Under the pieces are notes generated by a model. The model did not search any database, was not told the origin of the DNA, and saw only the letters and a list, made by a program, of their open reading frames with translations. Shown in pieces: positions 43,955-51,590 of a stretch of 64,000 nt of DNA. The position numbers and the translations under genes were made by a program. This stretch comes from a bacterium (GTDB taxonomy: Bacteria > Actinomycetota > Thermoleophilia > Solirubrobacterales > Solirubrobacteraceae). The stretch spans positions 1 to 64,000 of the forward strand of contig JAJPKQ010000022.1 of assembly GCA_021323635.1 (NCBI GenBank), in the 5' to 3' direction. Numbering within the stretch: the stretch's first letter is position 1; each line of letters begins with the position of its first letter.

Positions 43955-45467
43955 GGTCGCTCAGGTCGGGAACTGCCGGCGCCAACTCTACTAGCGGCTC
44001 CTGCGTGGCAGCACGGGGCGCGCCGGCGCTCGGCGCTGCGGGGTGGCGCAGGAAGCGCGCTGCGATCAGCGCGCCGGCGAGGGAGAGCGCTGCTGCAAGC
44101 AGGAAGGCGCGGTCGAAGCCCGCGCTGAGCGCGGCGCCGGCGCCTCCAGGAGCGCTCGCGGCGGGCGCCGCTACGCTCGCTAAGACAGCTAGCCCGACCG
44201 CGCCGCCCATCAGCCGTGCGGTGTTCAGCAGCCCCGAGCCGAGCCCCGCCAGGGAGGCGGGCAGCCCAGCCGTTGCCAGGAGCGTCGTCGGCACGAGCGC
44301 AAGCCCCATCCCGATCGCCGCCAGCATCGAGCCGGGGAGCACCGCGAGCAGGTAGTCGGCGTGGGGGGCGAGATCGCGCAGCAACAGCATCCCGAGCGCG
44401 GTGAGCGCCAGCCCGGCGACGATCGGCGCACGCGCGGGCAGCGAGCGCAGCAGGCGCGGGGCAAGCGCTGAGGCGGTGAAGATCGCGAGCGTCATCGGCA
44501 GGCACGCCAGCCCGGTCAGCAGGGGGTCGAAGCCGCTGACGTCCTGCAGGAAGAGCGTCAGGAAGTACCACAGCGGGAAGGATGCGGCGTAGAGGAGGAA
44601 CATCACGGCATTGGCGCCGCGCAGGCGGCCGTGGGTGAGCGCGTGCAGCGGCACGAGCGGCGCGCTTGCGATACGAGCCTCCACAAAGAGGAAGGCCAGG
44701 AGCGTGCCGAGCGATAGCGCCAGCGGGATCAGCACCGCTGCTGCCCCGAAACCGAGCGTCGCCGCGCGCGTGGCGCCGTAGGTGGCAAGCGCCAGGCTTG
44801 CCGTGATCAGCACCGCACCTGCGAGGTCAAACCCGCCCCTGCGCTCGCTTGGGCGGTCGCGCTCGATCACGATCAGCCCGGCGATCAGCACCGCGGCGCC
44901 GATCGGGACGTTGACCGCAAAGATCGCGCGCCAGCCGAGCGCCTGCGTGAGGATGCCGCCGAGCAGCGCGCCGCTTGAGCCGCCCAGGCCGCCGACCGCG
45001 CCCCACAGGGCGACGCCGCGGTTGCGCTCCGGACCCTCCGGGAGCGAGCTGGTGATGATCGAGAGGCTTGCCGGCGAGAGCAGCGCGCCCGCGAGCCCCT
45101 GCAGCGCGCGGGCGGAGACCAGCGTGGCCTGAGAGTCAGAGAGCGCGCAGACGATCGAGCAGAGCACGAACATCGCGACGCCTCCGAGCAGCAGGCGGCG
45201 TCGCCCAAAGAGGTCCGCGGCGCGCCCGCCAAGCATCAGAAAGCCCGCGAAGCCGATCGTGTAGGCGTTGACGACCCACTGCAGGGCGCCCGGCGAGAAG
45301 CGCAGCCCTCGCCCGATCGAGGGCAGCGCGATGTTGACGATCGAGACGTCGAGGATGACCATGAACTGGGCGACGCAGACAAGCGCGATCAGGAGCGTCG
45401 TGCTCGTCCCCGGGCGCTTCGCGCCGACGCCCTCTGTCAAATGATGTTGCTCTGCCCGTGCATTCAT
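43833..45467 (-). CDS. DHA2-type MFS exporter, divergent to its regulator
   Basis: 544 residues with about 14 helices. Motifs include VILDVSIVNIALPSIGRGL, GGRAADLFGRRRLLLGG (motif A) and RALQGLAGALLSPASLSII. About 85 residues of hydrophilic C-terminus extend into the pgi start. It is divergent from an XRE/MmyB-type regulator across 62 bases that carry two operator-like repeats, so it is the probable regulated drug or metabolite exporter of that pair. Confidence 0.92.
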   Translation of the reverse strand: MNARAEQHHLTEGVGAKRPGTSTTLLIALVCVAQFMVILDVSIVNIALPSIGRGLRFSPGALQWVVNAYTIGFAGFLMLGGRAADLFGRRRLLLGGVAMFVLCSIVCALSDSQATLVSARALQGLAGALLSPASLSIITSSLPEGPERNRGVALWGAVGGLGGSSGALLGGILTQALGWRAIFAVNVPIGAAVLIAGLIVIERDRPSERRGGFDLAGAVLITASLALATYGATRAATLGFGAAAVLIPLALSLGTLLAFLFVEARIASAPLVPLHALTHGRLRGANAVMFLLYAASFPLWYFLTLFLQDVSGFDPLLTGLACLPMTLAIFTASALAPRLLRSLPARAPIVAGLALTALGMLLLRDLAPHADYLLAVLPGSMLAAIGMGLALVPTTLLATAGLPASLAGLGSGLLNTARLMGGAVGLAVLASVAAPAASAPGGAGAALSAGFDRAFLLAAALSLAGALIAARFLRHPAAPSAGAPRAATQEPLVELAPAVPDLSDRESAGKHAELLRSSHRISRHERSVGCARPPLAEAAREDAR

Positions 45468-45489
45468 GCGAGGCAGTATGGCCTCTTTT

Positions 45490-45524
45490 CTATCCGGGTA
45501 GAAGATGTTTTGTTATCCTGGTAG
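45490..45524. promoter_or_regulatory. Paired operator-like repeats in the MFS/regulator intergenic region
   Basis: CTATCCGGGTAG (45490-45501) and TTATCCTGGTAG (45513-45524) are near-copies 23 bp apart; the first is palindromic except for one base pair. They occupy most of the 62-bp gap between the MFS ATG (45467) and the regulator GTG (45530) and lie where both promoters must be. Likely binding sites of the XRE/MmyB-type regulator. Confidence 0.6.
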
Positions 45525-45529
45525 TCGCT

Positions 45530-46465
45530 GTGTCAGGATCACCCCCTCAGGCGAGCGCGCACAGCGCCCGCGCGCGCAAGCACGCGCGGCGGCGCGACGA
45601 GCTTGCGGACTTCCTGCGCCGCCGGCGCGAAGCGCTGCGTCCAGAGGAGCTCGGGCTGCCCGCGCTCGGGCGACGGCGCACGCCGGGGCTGCGCCGCGAG
45701 GAGGTCGCCCAGCTGGCGGGCGTGGGCGTCACCTGGTACACCTGGCTTGAGCAGGGGCGCGACGTCCGCGCCTCACTGGATGTGCTCGAGGCGATCGCGC
45801 GCGCGCTGCGCCTGACCCCGGCGGAGCGCACGCACCTGATCGTTCTCGGCCGCGGCGAGCCGCCGCCACCGCAGCCGGCCGGCTGCGAGCGCCCTTCGCC
45901 GGTGCTGCGGCGGATGCTTCGCAGCCTCGAGCCCTCCCCCGCCTTCATCCTCGGTCGCCGCTGGGACTACCTTGACTGGAACCGCGCCGCGTGCGCCCTC
46001 TTCGGTGATCTTGATCGGATCCCGCGCGAGCGGCGCAACCACATCTGGCTGAACTTCACCGACCCGGCAAGGCGCGAGCTGATCGCCGATTGGGAGCGCT
46101 ACGCACGCCACATGGTCGCGAAGCTGCGAGCGGACACCTCCCAGCTGGTGGGCGACCCGCAGTTCGAGGAGCTGATCGGCGCGCTGCGCAGCGCCAGCCC
46201 GGAGTTCTGCCGCTACTGGAGCCGCCACGAGGTCGCCTGGCGCGGCGAGGGCGTCTCCGAGCTTCGCCACCCCAAGCTGGGTGCCCTGCGCTTTGACCGC
46301 GCCGTCTTCAGCCCGCTGGAGGCGCCTGAGCAGCGGCTCGTCCTCTACACCCCCCACCCGCAGAGCGACACCGCCGCCAAGATGCGTCGGCTGCTTGCGC
46401 GCCAGCTGGCGCAGCGCCGGCGCGAAGGCGTGCTCGCCGCGCGCTGCGCGCCCCAGACGGCGTAG
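45530..46465 (+). CDS. XRE-family regulator with MmyB-like ligand-binding domain
   Basis: 311 residues from the GTG at 45530. The N-terminal HTH (about 20-85, LGRRRTPGLRREEVAQLAGVGVTWYTWLEQG) and the following MmyB-like domain (about 115-290, with WDYLDWNRAACALFGDL and RHPKLGALRFDRAVF) are typical of actinobacterial regulators that bind a small ligand, fatty acids having been proposed. The track start at 45458 would force translation through the operator region. Divergent from the MFS exporter; a thioesterase gene follows after 9 nt. Confidence 0.9.
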   Translation: MSGSPPQASAHSARARKHARRRDELADFLRRRREALRPEELGLPALGRRRTPGLRREEVAQLAGVGVTWYTWLEQGRDVRASLDVLEAIARALRLTPAERTHLIVLGRGEPPPPQPAGCERPSPVLRRMLRSLEPSPAFILGRRWDYLDWNRAACALFGDLDRIPRERRNHIWLNFTDPARRELIADWERYARHMVAKLRADTSQLVGDPQFEELIGALRSASPEFCRYWSRHEVAWRGEGVSELRHPKLGALRFDRAVFSPLEAPEQRLVLYTPHPQSDTAAKMRRLLARQLAQRRREGVLAARCAPQTA

Positions 46466-46474
46466 GATCGCCTG

Positions 46475-46981
46475 ATGGCAGCCGCAAGCGCAACGCTCGT
46501 CAAGTGGATGTCGGTGCTGGACGCCAACAACGCCGGGCGCATCCACGGCGGCACCGTGATGAAGCTCTGCGACGAAGCCGCGGGGCTCGCGGCGATTCGG
46601 CATGCCCGGCGGCCTGCGGTCACCGCTGCTGTCGACCGCCTGACCTTCCTGCATCCGGTCTTCATCGGCGAGGTGCTAACGCTGCGCGCATCGGTCAACG
46701 CGGCGTGGGAGACCTCGATGGAGGTCGGCGTGCGCGTGGAGTCCGAAAACCCGCTCACAGGCGAGGTTCGCCACACCTCCTCCGCCTACCTGACGATGGT
46801 CGCGGTCGATGAGCACGGGAACCCCGCAACCGTGCCGCCGCTGGTGGCCGAGGGCGAGGAGGAGGCCCAGCGCGAGCGCGCGGCACAGGAGCGGCGCGAG
46901 CGGCGGCTGGCCGAGCGGGCACGCGAGCGCTCGCGTGAGGATCAGTCGGCGGAGCGCCGCCAGCACACCCAGCCGACGTAG
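46475..46981 (+). CDS. Acyl-CoA thioesterase (hotdog fold, YciA/BACH type)
   Basis: 168 residues. The hotdog core covers about 1-125, with the acidic/amide motif DANNAGRIHGGTVMKLCDEAAGLAA and the AVDRLTFLHPVFIGEVL strand typical of YciA-like acyl-CoA hydrolases. The last 45 residues are a highly charged Arg/Glu helix not seen in the core family. The gene is 9 nt after the MmyB-type regulator, consistent with acyl metabolism control. Its end overlaps the PPTase stop by 40 nt in convergent orientation. Confidence 0.9.
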   Translation: MAAASATLVKWMSVLDANNAGRIHGGTVMKLCDEAAGLAAIRHARRPAVTAAVDRLTFLHPVFIGEVLTLRASVNAAWETSMEVGVRVESENPLTGEVRHTSSAYLTMVAVDEHGNPATVPPLVAEGEEEAQRERAAQERRERRLAERARERSREDQSAERRQHTQPT

Positions 46982-47490
46982 GGCTCCGGGAGCTCAAGCT
47001 CGCGCGCGGCCCAAACGCCGGCTAGGCGCAGCGCGGGGTCCTGCTCGCTGCAGGGCCAGCGCAGCGGCGATTCCAGCCGGCGGGGGTCATACGCAAGCGC
47101 GTCGCCAAGCGCCTTGGCGAGCGCCTCCTTGGCCGACCACAGGCGCGTCGCGGCGCGCGCGCTCTCGCTGCCGCGCAGGCCCAGCTGCAGCGCATCGGCG
47201 CTCTCCTGGGGCGTGCAGATCGAGTCCGCGAAGCCCTCCGGAACGGGCGCGATCTCCTCGATGTCGATGCCCACAGCGCTGCTGTGGCTTGCGATCAGGG
47301 CATACGGGTAGCTGTAGGAGCGGGATCGAAGGGCACCAGCGGCGTGCTCGCAGCGTCTACGCGTGATCTCGCGCAGGCCATCGGCGGCAAGCTCACGCCC
47401 GGCGCGCAGCAGCGTCACCAGCGGCTCCTGAGCACCGAGCGGCAGCTCGGTGGCCTCCAACAGCGCCTCAGGCTGCGACAACAGGCGCAC
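46942..47490 (-). CDS. 4'-phosphopantetheinyl transferase
   Basis: 182 residues, short for the Sfp type. The two metal/CoA motifs are AVGIDIEEI and the later WSAKEALAKALG. The enzyme loads phosphopantetheine onto carrier proteins. Its GTG start lies inside the last 23 nt of the Pls-like synthetase gene on the same strand, so the two are translationally coupled and the carrier domain of that synthetase is the obvious substrate. It converges on the thioesterase gene with a 40-nt overlap. Confidence 0.9.
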   Translation of the reverse strand: MRLLSQPEALLEATELPLGAQEPLVTLLRAGRELAADGLREITRRRCEHAAGALRSRSYSYPYALIASHSSAVGIDIEEIAPVPEGFADSICTPQESADALQLGLRGSESARAATRLWSAKEALAKALGDALAYDPRRLESPLRWPCSEQDPALRLAGVWAARELELPEPYVGWVCWRRSAD

Positions 47491-50400
47491 CGTGCCAGCG
47501 GGTTCCTGCGGGAAGGCGCTCGCCGCGCATCACGACCGAGCGCCCAGCGACGCTCGCGCGCTCCCCGATCTCTGTCTGCGGCAGCGCTGCCGCGCTTGGC
47601 CCGAGCGTCGCCCCGGCGCCGATCCGCGTCGGCCCGATCTGCATCACGCGATCATGGAAAAGGTGCGTCTCAACGACCGCGTGGCGGTTGATCGCGCAGC
47701 CCTCGCCGAGCGTCGCCTGCTCGAACTCCGTGATCGTCAGCGTTTCGCACCAGACATCGCTGCCGACCCGCGTGCCCATCAGGCGCAGGTAGGCCGTCAT
47801 CAGCGGGCTGCCGAGAGCCAGATTGAGCAGCCAGGCGCCGGCTAGCTGCTCCTGGCAGGAGTTGACGATCTCATCGCGCCAGACAAAGCTCGACCACAGC
47901 GGATGCTCGCCGGCCTGATAGCGGCCGATCAGAAGCCATTTGGCGGCGATCGTCAGCGCGCAGGCGACGATGCCCCCCGCAAGGATCAGCGCCGGGCCGA
48001 CCGCAAACATCGCCGCCAGACCGAGGTGCACGCCCGTGCTGTCAAGCGCCCAGAACTCAAGCGATCCGATCGCCGTTGCAAGCATCGCGGGCCCGAAGAT
48101 GCGCACGAGCTCGATCGCGCCGCGCGCGATCACCAGCCGCCTGGGCGGATCGGTGGTGCGTGCGCGGTCGCTCTGCACGGGCGCGCGCGGGATCTCGAGC
48201 GCGGGCGCCCCGAACCAGGCCGTGCCCTCGGGCGGGCGCCTGGGCGGCGTCGACTGAACGCCGACGAGGCTGCCCGGTCCGATCCGCGTGCCGCCGGAAA
48301 GTATCGCGCCGTTGCCGAGGAAGCTCTGTGCCCCGATCGCGATCGGGGCGATCTGAAGCCAGCCGGAGCGAGCGCGCGCGCCTGCGAAGACGACGTCGTC
48401 GGCCGCAAAGCTCTTCTCCGCAAAGGTCGTCTGGCGGGTCAGCCCAACCGCTGTCGAGATCTCCGCGCGCCGGCCGACCTTCACGCCCGCGAGGCGCAGC
48501 CAGTAGGGGGTGTAGATCGAGGAGTAGAGCGGGAAGAGGATGTCGCGAGCGCCTGCCATCAGCGACTCCGCAAGCCACGAGGCCCACGCAGCGGCGCCAT
48601 CCGCCGCGTGTGTGCCTGGCCTGATCAGCGGGGAGAGCGCCCGGAAGATCAGCGCGACAAGCAGCGCATAGGTGAGGATGAAGAGCACGGTCATCGCCGG
48701 CACCAGCTCGAGCGCAAGCACCACGACGTTGGTGGGCGTCGTTTCCGCAGGGCGCAGCAGCAGCAGCAGCGCAAGCCCCGGGATCGCCGCCGCGAGCACG
48801 ATCAGGCTCTCGCCGAGCATCGCGACCGCGAACATCGCCTTCCAGAAGCCGCGGTGGCGCCCGGCCGGCGGATCGCCCTCCGGCCAGCCCTCGCCTGCCG
48901 CGCCGACCCTGCGCGCCGGGCAGCCCGCCCAGCGCTCGCCTGCAGGCACCTCGCCGCTGATCAGCGCACCGGGCTCCACCTCCGCGCCGGCGCCGACCCG
49001 TGCTCCGGGCATCAGCAGCGCGCGCGTGCCGATGCGCGCGTGAGCCCCGATCTCGATCTCGCCGATCACCAGCTCCGATCCCTCGATCCACCAGCCGTGC
49101 ACGTCGCAGTCGTCCTCGAGCGTGGCGCCGGGCCCGATCCTCACGAGGCTCGTCGGCGGGGGAATCGTTCCCAGGCGTGCGCCCGCGCCGATGCTGTGCC
49201 CGAGCAGCCGGGCGTAGCGCGCCGCCCAGGGGGTGCCTGCAAGGCCCTCGAGCGCAAAGCCCTCCGCGAGGCGCTCTAACGTCCAGACGCGAAGCGTCAG
49301 GAAGGAGTGGCGCGGGTAGCGGCCGGGCTTCAGATTCGCCAGCAGCAGCCGTCGCGCGATGGCGAGGATCAGCGCGCGGCCGGGGCGGGAGGCAAGCAGC
49401 AGCCAGCCGCCGACCAGCAGCGGCCAGCTGATCTGCGGGCCGAGCGCGCCGGGGTAGATGCGGTCGAGGATCAGCGCGCCCAGAATCCACGGCGGCGTGG
49501 TGAAGACAATGAGAGCAAAGAGCGCGCTCAGATGGGCGGCGGCGAACCCACGCCTGCGTGCGAGGCCCGCCCCATGCGATCGGGCGTGCCGATCGGAGCC
49601 GATCTCCTCCAGCCGCTGTGCGAGCGCTGCGATCGTGCGATGGTTGTAGATGTCGGCAACCGCGGCTGCGGGGTAGCGTGAGCGCAGCGCCGATGCGAGC
49701 TTCGCCGCCGCCAGCGAGCCGCCGCCGAGCTCGAAGAAGTCGCTCTGCGCAGAGAGCGGGATCGGCCCGAGCTGCTCGCGAAAGCGCTCCGCCAGCCACG
49801 CCTGCGCAGGCGTGAGGCCATCCTCGGCAGGCGGCTGCCTGCCGTCGACCTGCTCAACCGCTCCGCCGCCGCCGTGCGCGGCGCGATCGCGCCCGTGAGC
49901 GTCCGTCGCTGCGGGCGGCGGCCAGGGCAGCGCCCTGCGGTCGACCTTGCCTGAGGTCGAGCGGGGGAGCTCCTGCAGGCGCACGATCTGCGGGACGATC
50001 CCGGCGGGGAGGCGCTCTTGCGCGAAGCGGCGCACCGCGCCGGCGTCGAAGTCGCCGAGCAGGTAGGCGACAAGGACCCTGTTGCCGGCTGCGCTCTCGC
50101 GCACCGCGCAGGCTGCGGCCTTCACGCCCGGCGCCGCTGCGAAGCAGGCATCGACCTCGCCCAGCTCGATGCGCCGCCCGCCGATCTTCACCTGGTCGTC
50201 GCGGCGCCCGACGAACTGCAGCCCGTCGATCGTCTCGCGAACGATGTCCCCAGAGCGGTAGGCGCGCTGGAAGCCGACCGCGGGCAGCGGAGCAAAGCGC
50301 TCGGCGTCAAGGTCCCGGTCGAGGTAGCGCGCGAGGCCGACGCCTGCGATCACCAGCTCGCCGGCCTCGCCGATCGCAACCGGGCGCCCCTGCTCGTCGA

Positions 50401-51427
50401 CGATCGCGGTCTCCCAGCCGGGCAGCGGCCAGCCGATCGTGACCGCCCGCGCAGGCTCGCAGCGCGCCGCCGTGCTGACGACGGTCGCCTCGGTCGGGCC
50501 GTAGGTGTTCCATACCTCGCGGCGCTCGGCAAGCCGCCAGGCCAGCTGCTCCGGGCAGGCCTCCCCACCCAGGATCAGCAGCCGCACCGTCTGCAGGTCC
50601 TCCTCAGCGAGCAGCGCGGCAAGGCTGGGCACGGTCGAGAGCACCGTGATCTGCTGCTCGCGCAAAAACGGCCCGAGCTCCGCTCCCGCCCGCACGAGCG
50701 CGCGCGGCGCCGGGACGAGCGTCGCACCGTGGCGCCACGCCAGCCAAATCTCCTCACAGCTTGCGTCGAAGGCGATCGAGAGGCCCGCGAGCACGCGATC
50801 TCCGACCGACAGCGAGAAGAGCTGCGCCTCGGCGTCGACGAAGGCGGCGGCGGCGCGATGGCTGACAGCGACGCCCTTGGGCGCGCCGGTGGAGCCGGAG
50901 GTGAAGATGACCCAGGCGTCATCATCGGGCGTCGGCTCGCGCGCCTCCCCGTGCGGCTCGCCCGTCCACTCGATCGCAAGGCCATCGCGCACCACCGCGC
51001 AGACCTCAGCGGTGGCGATTATCTCCTTGGCGCGCGCAGGCGGCTCCTCGGCGTCGATCGGAACATATGCGGCGCCCGACCAGAGCGTGCCGAGCACGGC
51101 GATGTAGAGCTCTGCGCCGCCGCTGGCAAGCTGAACAGCTACGCGATCGCCGGGGCCGACGCCCTGATCCGCCAGGCGGCGCCCGAGCGTGGCGGCGGCC
51201 TCCGCAAGCTCCCGATAGGTGAGCGTCTGGTCGGGCGCCTGGAGCGCGGGTGCCTCGCTGCAGCGCACGGCGCTCGCTCCGAAGATGTCAAGCAGCGTGC
51301 GCGGTCGCGGAGCGCTCGCCCCGCCGGCGGGTATCGGCGAGGCCTGCGTGGAGTGCAGCGCCCGCGCAGTGAGCTTTGTCGAGGATGAAGAGAGGGGTTT
51401 GCCCATGGCGCCGTTTCCAACACTCAT
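47468..51427 (-). CDS. Pls/PosA-type membrane NRPS (A-T-6TM with three hexapeptide domains)
   Basis: 1319 residues. Adenylation domain (about 40-535) with FTSGSTGAPKGVAVSH (A3), NTYGPTEATV (A5), YRSGDIV (A7), KIGGRRIELGE (A8) and STSGKVDRRAL (A10). A carrier domain follows (about 570-640, FFELGGGSLAA). Then come three left-handed-beta-helix/hexapeptide soluble domains, each preceded by a pair of membrane helices, six helices in all. This matches epsilon-poly-lysine synthetase (Pls), which makes homopolymers of a basic amino acid. No condensation or thioesterase domain is seen. By hand alignment to GrsA the specificity code is D-A-E-S-I-G-T-V-V-K. GAG Glu codons predict all soluble domains cytoplasmic. 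Confidence 0.92.
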   Translation of the reverse strand: MSVGNGAMGKPLSSSSTKLTARALHSTQASPIPAGGASAPRPRTLLDIFGASAVRCSEAPALQAPDQTLTYRELAEAAATLGRRLADQGVGPGDRVAVQLASGGAELYIAVLGTLWSGAAYVPIDAEEPPARAKEIIATAEVCAVVRDGLAIEWTGEPHGEAREPTPDDDAWVIFTSGSTGAPKGVAVSHRAAAAFVDAEAQLFSLSVGDRVLAGLSIAFDASCEEIWLAWRHGATLVPAPRALVRAGAELGPFLREQQITVLSTVPSLAALLAEEDLQTVRLLILGGEACPEQLAWRLAERREVWNTYGPTEATVVSTAARCEPARAVTIGWPLPGWETAIVDEQGRPVAIGEAGELVIAGVGLARYLDRDLDAERFAPLPAVGFQRAYRSGDIVRETIDGLQFVGRRDDQVKIGGRRIELGEVDACFAAAPGVKAAACAVRESAAGNRVLVAYLLGDFDAGAVRRFAQERLPAGIVPQIVRLQELPRSTSGKVDRRALPWPPPAATDAHGRDRAAHGGGGAVEQVDGRQPPAEDGLTPAQAWLAERFREQLGPIPLSAQSDFFELGGGSLAAAKLASALRSRYPAAAVADIYNHRTIAALAQRLEEIGSDRHARSHGAGLARRRGFAAAHLSALFALIVFTTPPWILGALILDRIYPGALGPQISWPLLVGGWLLLASRPGRALILAIARRLLLANLKPGRYPRHSFLTLRVWTLERLAEGFALEGLAGTPWAARYARLLGHSIGAGARLGTIPPPTSLVRIGPGATLEDDCDVHGWWIEGSELVIGEIEIGAHARIGTRALLMPGARVGAGAEVEPGALISGEVPAGERWAGCPARRVGAAGEGWPEGDPPAGRHRGFWKAMFAVAMLGESLIVLAAAIPGLALLLLLRPAETTPTNVVVLALELVPAMTVLFILTYALLVALIFRALSPLIRPGTHAADGAAAWASWLAESLMAGARDILFPLYSSIYTPYWLRLAGVKVGRRAEISTAVGLTRQTTFAEKSFAADDVVFAGARARSGWLQIAPIAIGAQSFLGNGAILSGGTRIGPGSLVGVQSTPPRRPPEGTAWFGAPALEIPRAPVQSDRARTTDPPRRLVIARGAIELVRIFGPAMLATAIGSLEFWALDSTGVHLGLAAMFAVGPALILAGGIVACALTIAAKWLLIGRYQAGEHPLWSSFVWRDEIVNSCQEQLAGAWLLNLALGSPLMTAYLRLMGTRVGSDVWCETLTITEFEQATLGEGCAINRHAVVETHLFHDRVMQIGPTRIGAGATLGPSAAALPQTEIGERASVAGRSVVMRGERLPAGTRWHGAPVVAA

Positions 51428-51468
51428 TTTCGCCGTTCGATGCTCTGGCCCGCTTTACGATTGCAGGG

Positions 51469-51485
51469 TCCGAGCCGTGCTCGGA
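51469..51485 (-). promoter_or_regulatory. 7-bp inverted repeat in the pls upstream region
   Basis: TCCGAGC-CGT-GCTCGGA is a perfect inverted repeat 42 nt before the synthetase ATG, inside the AT-richer 163-bp gap to the monooxygenase stop. It may be an operator or a 5'-leader hairpin. On the minus strand CTGACA further upstream could be a -35 element, but no clear -10 pairs with it. Confidence 0.35.
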
Positions 51486-51590
51486 TTGTGTTCGCAGAGC
51501 ATTTCCTGTGGCGGGCAAAAGGCTAATCGCATTCAGCGTTTGTCAGCGCCTGCAAATGCGGTGTGAGCGTTAGCTTATGTTGCGAATCTG

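Noticed and set aside
47903-49279. 458-residue plus-strand ORF opposite the Pls-like gene
   Set aside because: Arg/His/Gln-rich antisense reading of a well-conserved synthetase.
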